Positions 1 to 10,400 of a stretch of 64,000 bases of DNA are shown piece after piece; positions within the stretch are counted from its first letter, which is position 1, and each line of letters opens with the position of its first letter. The position numbers were made by a program, and so were the translations under genes. Source of the stretch: Micromonospora sp. WMMA1947 (lineage in GTDB: Bacteria > Actinomycetota > Actinomycetes > Mycobacteriales > Micromonosporaceae); contig NZ_CP114909.1 in NCBI RefSeq assembly GCF_027497355.1, positions 2,976,001-3,040,000 of the forward strand, in the 5' to 3' direction. The notes beneath the pieces were generated by a model. It ran no database searches, was not told the origin of the DNA, and worked only from the letters and a program-made list of their open reading frames with translations.

Positions 1-363
1 TCCCGGCGGCTGCGCGCGATCGACCGGCTCCGCGGGCTCGGGCTGGAGCGGATGGCGCGGCGGGCCGAGCGGATGCGGCACGTGCTCGCCCCGCAGCCCG
101 GCGGGCTGCTCGCCGCGCTGGACGCCGCGCCGGACGCCGGAGTGATCTTCGTGGCGCACACCGGTCTGGACCAGATGCTCACCGTCGCCGACGTGTGGCG
201 CGAACTGCCGATGGACAAGCGGATCGTGATGCGGTTCTGGTCGGTGCCGCCGGAGGAGATCCCGGCCGGCAAGCAGGAACGCGTCGACTGGCTGTTCGAC
301 TGGTGGGCCCGCATCGACACGTGGATCGCCGCCAACCGCAACGGCGCGGCCGACGACGCCTGA
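1..363 (+). CDS. C-terminal part of a probable phospholipid acyltransferase (PlsC-like)
   Basis: The reading frame is open from base 1 to a TGA at 361, so the 5' part of the gene, including its start, lies outside the window. About 120 residues are visible. The tail has hydrophobic strand-like stretches (GVIFVAHTG, then KRIVMRFW), a proline-rich turn (SVPPEEIPAGKQER) and an aromatic amphipathic end (WLFDWWARIDTWI). I associate this ending with actinobacterial 1-acyl-glycerol-3-phosphate acyltransferase-like proteins, which move acyl chains in phospholipid synthesis at the membrane. The diagnostic HX4D motif would be upstream and cannot be checked, so the family call rests on resemblance of the tail only. 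Confidence 0.5.
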   Translation, partial: SRRLRAIDRLRGLGLERMARRAERMRHVLAPQPGGLLAALDAAPDAGVIFVAHTGLDQMLTVADVWRELPMDKRIVMRFWSVPPEEIPAGKQERVDWLFDWWARIDTWIAANRNGAADDA

Positions 364-419
364 GCGGAATCGCCGCGCGTGTTCAGCGCGGTGCCAGGTC
401 CGCCGCGTAGGGTGCGCTG

Positions 420-740
420 GTGGAGCAGATCTGCGTGGTGACGACGGTGGTGGACGCCCGCGGGGTCGCGGACGTGCTGGCAGCCGCGGCAGTCGCCGGT
501 CGGCTGGCGGCCTGCGCCCAGGTCGGCGGCCCGGTGGACAGCACCTACTGGTGGCAGTCGGCGATCCAGACCACCGTCGAGTGGCAGGTGCGGTTCAAGA
601 CCGCGCCGGACCGCGTGGACGCCCTGGTCGACCAGCTCCGGGCCAACCACCCGTACGAGGTGCCGGAGATCCTGGTCAGCCGGGAGGACAGCGGCAACCC
701 CGGCTACACCGCCTGGGTACACGAGCAGACCCGGCCCTAG
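420..740 (+). CDS. cutA: CutA1 divalent-cation tolerance protein
   Basis: 106 residues from a GTG start, the normal length of CutA1, a small trimeric ferredoxin-like protein linked to divalent metal tolerance. Family hallmarks are an N-terminal strand ICVVTTV, an alanine-rich helix ending GRLAACAQV, the YWW segment before an acidic strand, the strand VEWQVRFKT, and the C-terminal block HPYEVPEIL followed by a tyrosine-tryptophan end. It starts 57 bp after the preceding gene on the same strand. CutA1 proteins fold into very stable trimers, and their exact biochemical role is unsettled. The family call is firm; a metal role here is inferred from the family. Confidence 0.93.
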   Translation: MEQICVVTTVVDARGVADVLAAAAVAGRLAACAQVGGPVDSTYWWQSAIQTTVEWQVRFKTAPDRVDALVDQLRANHPYEVPEILVSREDSGNPGYTAWVHEQTRP

Positions 741-787
741 GTATTCCTACTCTGTCCGTCCGCTCCGTCGCTGACGAAGCTGGTCGG

Positions 788-3700
788 GTGGAGAACACCG
801 GCTACCCCTGCCCCGGATGCGGCGCCCCGGCCGACCTCGTCGCCGGATGTCGCGGCTGCGGCCGTCCGCCCTATCCGCCCGCCGCCGAGGTGGTCCGGCT
901 GGACCGGGAGATCACCGAGCTGGTGCCGCGCGTCGAGGCGGCCCGGCTCGCGTACCAGGACCTGTCCGGCCGGCTGGGCACGGCCCGGCAGCGGCGGGCG
1001 GCGCTCGCCGCCCGGATCCGCCAGGAGATCCCCGCGCCGCTCCCGGTGGCCGCGCCGCCGCCGCGCGCGGTCGCGCCCGCCGCCCCGGTACGCCCCGGCG
1101 GCGCGGAAACCTCCACCCGGGCGGTGCAGGGCCTGCTGTTCGTCCTCGGTGGACTGCTGCTCGGCACCGCCGCCGTGGTGTTCACCACTGTCGCCTGGGC
1201 CACGTTCGGAGTGACTGGCCGGGCGCTGATCCTGCTGGCGGTCACCGCGCTGGCCCTGGCCGCGCCGCTCGTCGCCCGGGCGCGCGGGCTGCGCGGCACC
1301 GCCGAGACACTCGCCTCGGTGGCGTTGCTGCTGGTGGTCCTGGACGGGTACGCCGCCTGGTCGGTGGACCTGTTCGGGGTGGCCGGCCTGCCCGGCAGCC
1401 GGTACGCGGCGCTCGTCGCGGCCGTCAGTGCTGTGGTGGCGGCCGGATACGCGCTGGTCAGCCGGCTCACCGCTCCCTGGTTCGCGGCGTGGCTGCTGGC
1501 GCAGCCGGTGCTGCCGCTGGCCGCTGCGGCGTTCCGGCCCACCGCCGCCGGCTGGGCGCTGGTGCTGACCGCCGTGGCGCTCGGTGATCTCGCCGTGGTG
1601 GTCGTGCTGCGCCGTCGTACCTCCGGCAACCCCACCGCCTCGGCGGCCGGGCGGGTGCTGGGCTGGACCGGGCACGGCGTGGCGCTGGTCGTGGCGGCCG
1701 GCTGCGCGCTGGTGCCGCTGGCGGTCGGCCACGCGGCGGGCGTGCCGCTGCTGGCCGGTGGCCCGCTGCTGGTGGTGGCGCTGGCGGTGGTCGCCGGCGC
1801 GCTCGCGGCCGGCAGCCGGGTCTGGCGTGCAACGACCACCGGGCTGCTGGTGCCGGTGCTCGCCCTCGCACTGATCCGGCCGGTCGGTGAACTGCGCCCG
1901 GGGCTGCTGCTGCTCGCCGCCGGTCTCGTGGTGGCGGCGCTCGCCGGTGCGGTCCGGGCGCTGCCCGTGCCGGTCCGGACCGGTCCCCGGGTGGGCGCGC
2001 TCGCGGTGGCCGCCGCGCTGGGCCAGGTCGGTGTCGTGCTCACCGGTCTGGTCGGCGCGGCCACCGCGATCGACTCGTTCCCGGCCTGGCAGGGCGGACG
2101 GGACGTACCGGCCCCGTCCTGGGGCTGGCAGCTCCCGGTCGCTCTGCTGCTGACCGCCGGCGCGGTCGCGCTGCTGACGCCCCGGGCAGGTCGGCCGCTG
2201 GTCGGCGCGATCACCGCCGGGCTGGTCGCGCTCGCCGTGCCGGCCGTGACGGCGACGCCGTGGCCGCTGGTGCTCGTCGTGGACCTCGCGACGGCCGCCG
2301 CGCTGCTGCTGGTGGCGGTGGCCCGGCCGCGTGGGGGACGGGTCGTCGTCCCGGTCACCGCGTCGGCCGGTGCGGTCCTGCTCGGGCACGCGCTGCTCGT
2401 CGGCTGCGCCGCTCCGGGCGGGGTCGTCGCCGTGCTCGCCGGAACCGCCGTGCTCGGCGTGACGGTGGCCGGGCTGGGCCGGCGCGGGCAGGGCGCGCAG
2501 CCGGTCGTCGGCGGCGTCGCGCTCGCGGTGGCGCTGGTCGCCGTACCGGCGGCGGTGGCCGTCGCGCTGCTCGGCCTCGGCGCGCCGCTGTGGTGGCATC
2601 TGCGGGGCGCTCTCGCCGCCGTCGTGGTGCCGCTCGTCGTCCACCTCGCCGTCCGTCGCCTGTGGCCCGACCTGAGCGGGTACGCCTCGACGGGGCTCGC
2701 CGTGGCGCTCGCCGGGACCGGCCTCGTGCCGCTCGTCGCGCCGGGCGGGGAACCGGTGGCGCTCTACGCGGCGGCCGGAGTCCTGCTGGCGCTCGCCGCC
2801 GGGGGCGGCTCCCGGCCGGCGGCCGCCCCGCGCGCGGTGGGCGCCGCGCTGGCCGTGGTGGCGTTGCTGGCCACGGCGCGGACCGTGCTGCTGGTGCTCG
2901 CGGACCTGCCGGTGCGCCCCGGGTCCGGAGTGCCCGCCGTCGCGGCGGCGTCCGCCTCGACCGCCCGCGCCGGGCTGGTGCTGCTGCTCCTGGGTGCCGC
3001 CGCCGGGGCGTACGCCGCGACGGGTCGCCGCGTCGCGTGGTGGGTCGCCGCGTCGCCGTTCGGCGCGGTGGCGCTGCCGGTGCTGGCGGCGGCGGCCGGT
3101 GCGCCCTGGCCGGTGGTGCCGGCGACGGCGTTCGGGATCGGGCTGGCCGCGCTGCTAGCCACCGCGCTCACCGGCGCGTACCGGGCGGTGCTCGTGCCGC
3201 TGGCAGTGGTGCTCGCCGTTCCCGGGTTCGGCGGCCTGCTCGCCACCCGGGCCGGGACGCTCACCGCGCTCGGCGTGCTGGTGCTGGCCGGGGCCGTGAC
3301 CGGGGTGGCCGGGCGGCCGGTGGTGGTCCGGATCGTGGGGTGGCTGGGCGCCGTCGCGGCGGCCACCGGGTTCGCCGTCGTCGCGTCGCTCACGGCCGGG
3401 CAGCCGTTGCGTACCGGGGCGTTCGCGGCCCTGGCCGTCGCGGCGGTGACGCTGCACGCGGTGCCGCTGCTGCGCGTGGTCCGAGGGCCGGGAGGCGTCG
3501 GCGCGGGGCAGGCCGTCGCGTGGGCGATGGAGGCGGCGGCACAGGCCGTGGCGCTGCTCGCGCTGCTGCTCGCCGGCGGCTCGTTGCGGCACGCGGCGGC
3601 GGTCTGCGTGCTCTGGGGCGCGGCCGTCGCGCTCAGGGTGCCGCGCCGGGGCGAGTCGCCGGGCGGGCGTCGCGTGCTGGCCGTGGTGGCCGCCGGCAGC

Positions 3701-4174
3701 GAGCTGGTCGGCGGGTGGCTGCTGCTGGCAGCGGGCGGTGTGGTCGTGCTGGAGGCGTACACGCTGCCGGCGGCGGCGCTCGCCCTGGGCGCCGGGCTGC
3801 TGGCGCTGCGGCGCCGGCCCGGGCTGACCAGCTGGCTGACGCTCGGCCCAGGACTCGGTGCGGCGTTTCTGCCCAGCCTCGTGTCGGTGCTGGCCCTCGG
3901 TGAGCCGCAGCCGTGGCGGCGGCTCGCGCTCGGCGCGGCGGCGGTGGCGGTGGTGCTGGGCGGGGCTGCCCGGCGCTGGCAGGCACCGGTGGTGCTGGGC
4001 GCGGCCACGCTGGTGCCGCTGGCGCTGCACGAGCTGGCCCGGGGCTGGGAGCTGCTGCCCCGCTGGCCCTTCCTGGGCGTGGGCGGGCTGCTGCTGATCG
4101 GGCTGGCCGCCACCTACGAGCGGCGCCGGCGCGACCTGGTCCGCCTGCGCGACGCGGTCGCCCGGCTCGGCTGA
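788..4174 (+). CDS. Large polytopic membrane protein with N-terminal zinc ribbon (SCO7613-like)
   Basis: About 1128 residues from GTG 788. This start lies 48 bp after cutA and places a four-cysteine zinc ribbon (CPGC, then CRGC) within the first 30 residues, followed by a helical, coiled-coil-like stretch (VVRLDREITELVPRVEAARL). From about residue 110 nearly the whole protein is a run of Ala/Val/Leu/Gly-rich transmembrane helices, probably 25 or more, separated by very short polar loops. It ends with a positively charged tail. The layout matches the actinobacterial SCO7613 C-terminal-domain membrane proteins, whose function is not known. The strong third-position GC bias creates long spurious frames on the other strand, which I ignore. 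Confidence 0.85.
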   Translation: MENTGYPCPGCGAPADLVAGCRGCGRPPYPPAAEVVRLDREITELVPRVEAARLAYQDLSGRLGTARQRRAALAARIRQEIPAPLPVAAPPPRAVAPAAPVRPGGAETSTRAVQGLLFVLGGLLLGTAAVVFTTVAWATFGVTGRALILLAVTALALAAPLVARARGLRGTAETLASVALLLVVLDGYAAWSVDLFGVAGLPGSRYAALVAAVSAVVAAGYALVSRLTAPWFAAWLLAQPVLPLAAAAFRPTAAGWALVLTAVALGDLAVVVVLRRRTSGNPTASAAGRVLGWTGHGVALVVAAGCALVPLAVGHAAGVPLLAGGPLLVVALAVVAGALAAGSRVWRATTTGLLVPVLALALIRPVGELRPGLLLLAAGLVVAALAGAVRALPVPVRTGPRVGALAVAAALGQVGVVLTGLVGAATAIDSFPAWQGGRDVPAPSWGWQLPVALLLTAGAVALLTPRAGRPLVGAITAGLVALAVPAVTATPWPLVLVVDLATAAALLLVAVARPRGGRVVVPVTASAGAVLLGHALLVGCAAPGGVVAVLAGTAVLGVTVAGLGRRGQGAQPVVGGVALAVALVAVPAAVAVALLGLGAPLWWHLRGALAAVVVPLVVHLAVRRLWPDLSGYASTGLAVALAGTGLVPLVAPGGEPVALYAAAGVLLALAAGGGSRPAAAPRAVGAALAVVALLATARTVLLVLADLPVRPGSGVPAVAAASASTARAGLVLLLLGAAAGAYAATGRRVAWWVAASPFGAVALPVLAAAAGAPWPVVPATAFGIGLAALLATALTGAYRAVLVPLAVVLAVPGFGGLLATRAGTLTALGVLVLAGAVTGVAGRPVVVRIVGWLGAVAAATGFAVVASLTAGQPLRTGAFAALAVAAVTLHAVPLLRVVRGPGGVGAGQAVAWAMEAAAQAVALLALLLAGGSLRHAAAVCVLWGAAVALRVPRRGESPGGRRVLAVVAAGSELVGGWLLLAAGGVVVLEAYTLPAAALALGAGLLALRRRPGLTSWLTLGPGLGAAFLPSLVSVLALGEPQPWRRLALGAAAVAVVLGGAARRWQAPVVLGAATLVPLALHELARGWELLPRWPFLGVGGLLLIGLAATYERRRRDLVRLRDAVARLG

Positions 4175-4178
4175 CCCG

Positions 4179-4224
4179 CGCGACGAAGCCCTCTCACAGA
4201 AAGTGGTGAGAGGGCTTCGTCGCG
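4179..4224 (+). terminator. Perfect 19-bp stem terminator after the SCO7613-like gene
   Basis: Left arm 4179-4197 (cgcgacgaagccctctcac) pairs perfectly with 4206-4224 around an 8-base loop, followed by tcaaaatt. The stem starts five bases after the stop codon and separates this gene from the toxin locus. Confidence 0.9.
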
Positions 4225-4247
4225 TCAAAATTGATCGACGACAATTA

Positions 4248-4277
4248 TTGCTCCGCGACATCGAAGGTTGTTAGATT
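4248..4277 (+). promoter_or_regulatory. Possible sigma-70-type promoter for the Rhs toxin gene
   Basis: TTGCTC (4248-4253) and TAGATT (4272-4277) with an 18-bp spacer lie in a locally AT-rich stretch just after the upstream terminator, about 165 bp before the start codon. The match to consensus is only partial. The rest of 4278-4444 carries no gene that I can support. Confidence 0.35.
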
Positions 4278-4383
4278 CCTTCCGGCACCCACGGGGGGCG
4301 CTGAACCGACTCGCTCACAGAGCTTGGTCGCGGTGTCGGCACACGCATGCGCGTGCGCGGATTCTCCTTCGCGGCAGTACGAA

Positions 4384-4400
4384 CGGCACGTCACGTGCCG
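4384..4400 (+). promoter_or_regulatory. 17-nt dyad upstream of the Rhs start, with a strong ribosome binding site downstream
   Basis: cggcacgt-c-acgtgccg is a perfect dyad, 44 bp before the ATG at 4445. It may be an operator or part of a leader hairpin. A good Shine-Dalgarno, ggagg at 4434-4438, sits 6 bases before the ATG and fixes that start. Confidence 0.45.
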
Positions 4401-4444
4401 GGACTCGTCACGCCCTTTTCGCGCGCTCCGCATGGAGGACACGC

Positions 4445-7400
4445 ATGCGTCAACGTCATGCCCGCCGTCTGCTCGCGGCGGTGATCGGTGCCGTCCTGGT
4501 CGTCTCCGGCGCCCCGGCACAGGCCCGGCCACCGGGCCAGGAGAAACCGGAACCGCGCCCCGGCACGGTGCTCCGCCCGCCCGCGGTGAAGGGCCGGGAC
4601 CTGCCGGCGACCCCGCCCGGGCCGGGCAAGGTGCTTCCGTCGGTGGCCCGGCCGGTACCCGCCGCCCCGATACCCGCGCCCCGGCGGGTCCGCGAACTCA
4701 CGGACCGCCGTACCGCCACCGGCAAGGTCTTCCAGCTCGCCGACGGCCGGACGCAGGCGGAGGTCAGCCGCGAACCGGTGCACTACCGGGACGGGAACGG
4801 CCGCTGGCAGGACATCCGGCCTGCGATCGCGGCCGGCACCACTGCCGGATATCCGTACGCCGCCACCCGCAACGCGTTCGTCTCCCGGTTCGGTGACCGC
4901 AGCGACCGGGTGCTGTCCTACTCGACCGGCGCGTACGGGCTGACGCTCGGACTCGCCGGGGACCGGCGTGAGCTGCGGCCCACCGCGAGCGGTACGCGGG
5001 TCAGCTACCGGGGTGCGGTCGGCGGAGCGGACCTGGTCTACGAGGTGACCCGCTCGGCGGTCAAGGAACAGATCGTGCTGGCGGCTCCGCCGAGCGGACC
5101 GGCGACGTACTCGTTCACGCTGGACACGCGGAAGGTGCGGCCGGTCGCGCACGCCGACGGTTCGGTGTCGTTCTACGCGACCGACCGCGAGGGCCCGCCG
5201 CTGTTCACGATGCCGCGGCCGTACATGTACGACAGTGCCGACGACCCGGGCTCGGTGGTCGGCAAGCGGGTCAGCTACCAGGTCACCCAGCGCATCGAGC
5301 AGCAGGGCGGCCGCACCGTGGTGACGGTGAGCGCCGACGGTGCCTGGCTGCGCAGCCCGGACCGGAAGTACCCGGTGGTCATCGACCCCACCATCAAGAT
5401 CCAGCCGACGCTCGGCCAGGCGCAGGACGTCATGCTCGCCTCCGGCGGCCCGACGGAGAACTTCGACAGCACCTGGCGGCTGTCCGCCGGTGCTTCCAGC
5501 GGCGGCACCTTCCGGTCGTTGACGAAGTTCGACCTGTCGAAGGTCCCGGCGAACACGGTGCTGGACTCGGCGCAACTCGAGATGTACTTCGACCAGACCC
5601 ACGGCGGCGCGGACGACTACTCGATGGCGTTCGAGGCGCGCCGGGTGACAGCGGCGTGGAACGAGAGCACCGCGACGTGGGACAGCATGGGCGGCAAGTT
5701 CGCCGAGGTCGGCGAGAACCGCGAGCAGGTCGACGAGGCGGACGCCACCAAGGTCACCGCGAGCGGGGAGTGGCCCGGTGCCACCGGCACCGACCGCAGC
5801 CAGGCGCTCAACGGCGCCTACCGCTACAACTCCGACTCCACCACGGGGCAGACGTTCACCTGGGTGCCCCGGCTCACCGAGACCGGCCAGTACGAGGTGT
5901 TCGTGCACTACGTACCGGGCAGCAACCGGGCGACGAACGCGCCGTACACCGTCCACTACGACGGCGGGTCGGTGGTGAAGACGGTCAACCAGACCACCGG
6001 CTCCGGCAACGGCACGTGGGTGTCGATCGGCTCGTACGCGTTCAAGGCCGGCACCACCCACAAGGTGGTCCTCGGCGATGTGGCCGGCAAGACGGTGGTG
6101 GCCGACGGGGTGCGCTTCGTCAAGCGCGCCGAGGTGACCAAGCCGGCGCACCAGACGAACGCCTGGCACAGCTACAGCGTCCGCTCGATCGTGCAGGGCT
6201 GGCTGGGGGACCCCGCGACCAACCACGGCTTCATGGTCAAGGGCAAGGACGAGTCGAACAAGAACGGCGGCCCGCGCTACGAGTCCGGCGACTTCTCCTA
6301 CGGTGGCGAGGACGACCACGGCCCGAAGCTGGTGCTCACCTGGGGACGCCCCGGGGTCGCGTTGAACCCGGTGAACACCGTCCGCGCGACCGGCGCCGAC
6401 CTGTCCTGGTCGACCTACGCCGACCCGTCCTCGTCGCCGGACGACGACCTGCTCGAATACCAGGTGCACGCCAGCCGGACGCAGAACTTCATGCCGAGCG
6501 CGGCCACGCTCGTCGCGCCGGTACGGCCGGGTCGCACCAGCTACGCCGACACGCACGCGACGCCGACCCCGGCGAACTCGTCCGGCCAGTTCGGTGACGC
6601 CTACTTCTACATGGTCGCGGCCCGGCTGCGCGACGGCACGGTCCTCCCGGCGCAGACGCAGATGGTGCGGCTGCCAAAGGCCGGCCAGGTGATCAAGTTC
6701 TTCACCGGCGCCGACGACAACACGCTGACCAGCGCCAAGCCCAACAACAACTGGGACACGCTGGACGCCGGCGGCGAACTCCAGGTCGGCAACAAGGGCT
6801 CGATCTACGGCACCAGCCGCGTCGTGCTGAAGTTCCCCAACGTCACGGGCCTGCCCGCCAAGACCAAGGTGATCAACGCCCAGGTCGGGCTCTGGGGCTG
6901 GTACAGCGAAGGGACGGGCGTCGGCCAGCAGCAGTTCCAGCTACGCGGTCTGACCCGCGGCTTCAGCGAGACCACCTCGACGTGGAACAGCGCCCAGACC
7001 GGCACCGCCTGGACCACGCCGGGCGGTGACGCCGAGTCGACGGTCCAGTCCACGGTGGGCTCCCTGAACGGGGATCCGGGGTGGACGAACTGGGAGGCCG
7101 GACCGCTGGTGCAACGCTGGATCGACGACGCCGCCACCAACAAGGGCGTCCTGATCCGGCAGGCCGACGAGGCCGGCGCGGAGCAGCGGGTGCTGTTCCT
7201 CTCCGCCGAGGCGGCCGAGCCGTCGCTGCGCCCCCGGCTCCGGGTCATCTTCACCGCGCCGACCAGCGACCGGACCTACTACGCGCCGAACACCCCGGGC
7301 CGGATGGTCCCGGGTGACCAGTACCTGGTGCCGGTCACCGTCACGAACACCACGTCGTCGGTGTGGTCGCCGTCGGACTGGGTGCTGTCGTACCGGTGGA

Positions 7401-10400
7401 CCCGGCAGGACGGCACCGCGGTGAGCGCGGACCCGATCGAGACCCCGCTGCCGTCCGCGCAGGCGCCCGGTGGCGTGGTCACCGTCAACGGCACGGTGAA
7501 GGCACCGACGTCCGGCAGCGACGGTGACCGCCGGGAACCGTACGTGCTGAAGTGGGAACTGCGGAACAAGACCACGAACCAGTGGCTGTCGCAGACCGCC
7601 CAGATCGACCCGCTGGACCAGTCGGTCGCCGTGGAGGACCCGACCTCCGACCAGCTCGGGCTGGAGAAGTTCTACCAGTACGCGGGCGGTGGCACGGGGG
7701 CCGGCTCGACGCTGCTGGTCAACCAGTTCTCCGGAAACGCCCTGGTCGGCTACAACCCGATCAACAACCCGAGCCGGGGCGTCACCACGTTCGTCCGGAT
7801 GACGTACAACAGCCAGGACACGTCCACCTCGTCGGCCGGCCTCGGCTGGTCGTTGTCCACCTCCAGCGCGGTCCGGCTCGGTTCGCCGCTGGAGTTCCGG
7901 GGCGGGGACGCCACCTGGCCGCAACAGGTCGCGATGACCGACGGCGACGGCACCACCCACCTGTTCGAGCTGAACAAGAACGGCAGCGGCAACCCGGCCG
8001 ACTGGCGGTACGTCAAGGCGTCCGGTGTGCACCTGTACCTGCAACGCACAGGCAGCGGCGACCCCGCCGAGGCGTGGACGATGACGCGGCCGGACCGCAG
8101 CCAGTTCGTCTTCGACGAGCAGGGCTACCAGATGGCCGTGCGGGACCGCAACGGCAACCAGTTGCGCTTCGCGTACGAGCGCAAGCAGGTCGGCAACCGC
8201 AACGCGGCGGTGCTGCGGCACCTCACCGATCCGGACAACCGGCAGACGCTGACGCTCGACTACTACGAGCCGGGCGACGCGTACACGGCCTTCGTCGCCG
8301 GCACCCGGCAGTCGCTGACCAACCTCCAGAACCTCCGGATCATCGGTCAGCTCAAGTCGGTCACCGACGTGAGCGGCCGGACGCTCTCCTTCGTCTACAG
8401 CGACACCGGCCTGCTCCGGGAGGTCACCGACGGCGCCGGCACGGCGGAGGCCAAGACCTTCGGGTACGCCTACGACGAGTCGCAGGGGGCGCAGAACGCG
8501 CGGCTGATCAAGGTCACCGACCCGCGGAACTCGAACACGAAGATCGCCTACAACGATCCCGGGGACGCGTTCCAGCAGGGCAAGGTCAACACGATGACGG
8601 ACCGGCTCAACCGGTCGACCCTGTTCGAGTACCAGGACCCGGACGGCGGCGCGAGCACGGGCGTGGTCACCACGGTGACCGACCCGAAGGGCCGGGCGAC
8701 CGAGACGACGATCGACGGCTACGGCCGCAGCACCCGGATCTCGAACGCCAAGGCCGAGGTCACGCTGCTCGGCTGGGACGCGGACAACAACGTGGTCCGC
8801 CTCGAGGACGCCAAGAACGCGGTCTCGACCTGGCGTTACGACCAGGCGACCGGCCTGCCGCTGGAGGTCCGGGACGCGGAGGCGGTCAAGAACAACACCC
8901 CCGGTATCCGGATGGACTACCGGTTCGGGCTCGGCGGTCACACCGCCGAACTCACCGACAAGTACTCGGCCGAGGGCCGGCACTGGAAGTTCGGCTACGA
9001 CGCGGTCGGCAACGTCACCTCGGTGACCGACCCGAAGGGCACGGCGACCAGCACCGAGGGTGACTTCACCACCTCGTACACGTACGACGCGGCCGGGCGG
9101 ATGCTCACCGCCACCGACGCGAACGACGGTGTCACCAAGTACGCGAGCTTCGACGCCAACGGTTTTCCCAGGACGATCACCGACGCGTTGCTCAACGACA
9201 CCACCTACACCTATTCGGCGATCGGCTCCGTCACCACCATGACGGACGCGAAGCAGCACACGTCGACGTACGGCTACGACATCCTCGGCCGGCCCACCAC
9301 CAGGAAGATCCCGGTGGACAGTGCGGCGGGTGTCTACGCCACCACCCCGGCACCGGTCTACGACAAGAACGACAACGTCACCCAGCAGACCTCCGCCACC
9401 GGTGCGGTGACCACCGCCACCTACGACCTGCTCGACCGGACGAGCACCGTCACCACCGCCAAGGACACCAGCACGTCCGACGCGCCGACGACCAAGTACG
9501 ACTACGACCCCGTCGGCAACGTCACGAAGATCACCGAGCCACGCGGCATGCTCACTCCGACGGACCCGAACGACTTCGCGACCGTCTACGTCTACGACGA
9601 GCTGAACCAGCTGACCGACGTCACCGACGCCGCCAACGGCCGGGTGCACATCGACTACGACCGGGTCGGCAACATGATCAACGTGGCCGACCAGCGGAAG
9701 ATGGCGACGGCCGACTCCACCGACTACACCGCCAAGTACAACTACGACGCGAACCACCGGGTCATCGAGACCGTGGACGCGAAGGGCAACACCACTGCCG
9801 TCTCGTACGACAGGGACGGCAACACGAAGTCCTCAACCGACCAGGACGGCAACAAGACGCTCCTCAGCTACGACGAGCGGTCCGCGCTGATCGAGCAGAA
9901 GGTGCCCTACTCCTCGGCCAACGGCACCATCACCTACCGCACCACCCGCTACGGCTACGACGAGGTGGGCAACCGGACCACCCAGGTCAGCCCGCGCGGC
10001 GTGGACACCGCCGAGGCCGACGACCCGGACGACTTCACCACAGTCACCCTGTACGACAAGCTCAACCGGGTCCGTGAGGTCCAGCAGCCGTACGACCGCG
10101 ACGACGAGCGGTTCACCACCCCGGCCACCACGATCTACACCTACGACAAGGTGGGCAACCCGGAGCGGATCTCGGCCCCGCCGTCGCAGGGGGAGAGCAC
10201 CCGCAACGACACCGTCCAGACGTTCTACGACACCGGCTGGGTGCGGACCTCCGAGGACGTCGGCTGGAACATCAAGACCGCCTACAAGTACGACCTCAAC
10301 GGCGCGCAGACCTCCCGTACGGTCACCGGCGCCAGCGGCAACCCGCGCGAGATGCTGTGGACGTACCACCCGGACGGCAAGAAGAAGACCCAGGCCGACA

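Noticed and set aside
2764..4113. Ser/Thr/Ala-rich minus-strand frame over the SCO7613-like gene
   Set aside because: It is the mirror of the hydrophobic helices (Ala/Val/Leu codons read backwards give Ala/Ser/Thr/Arg).
6941..9757. A 938-codon open frame on the minus strand inside the Rhs gene
   Set aside because: It is a shadow of the coding strand caused by third-position GC bias. It lacks a plausible start and its residue make-up (Val/Arg/Gly-rich) is that of a mirror frame.
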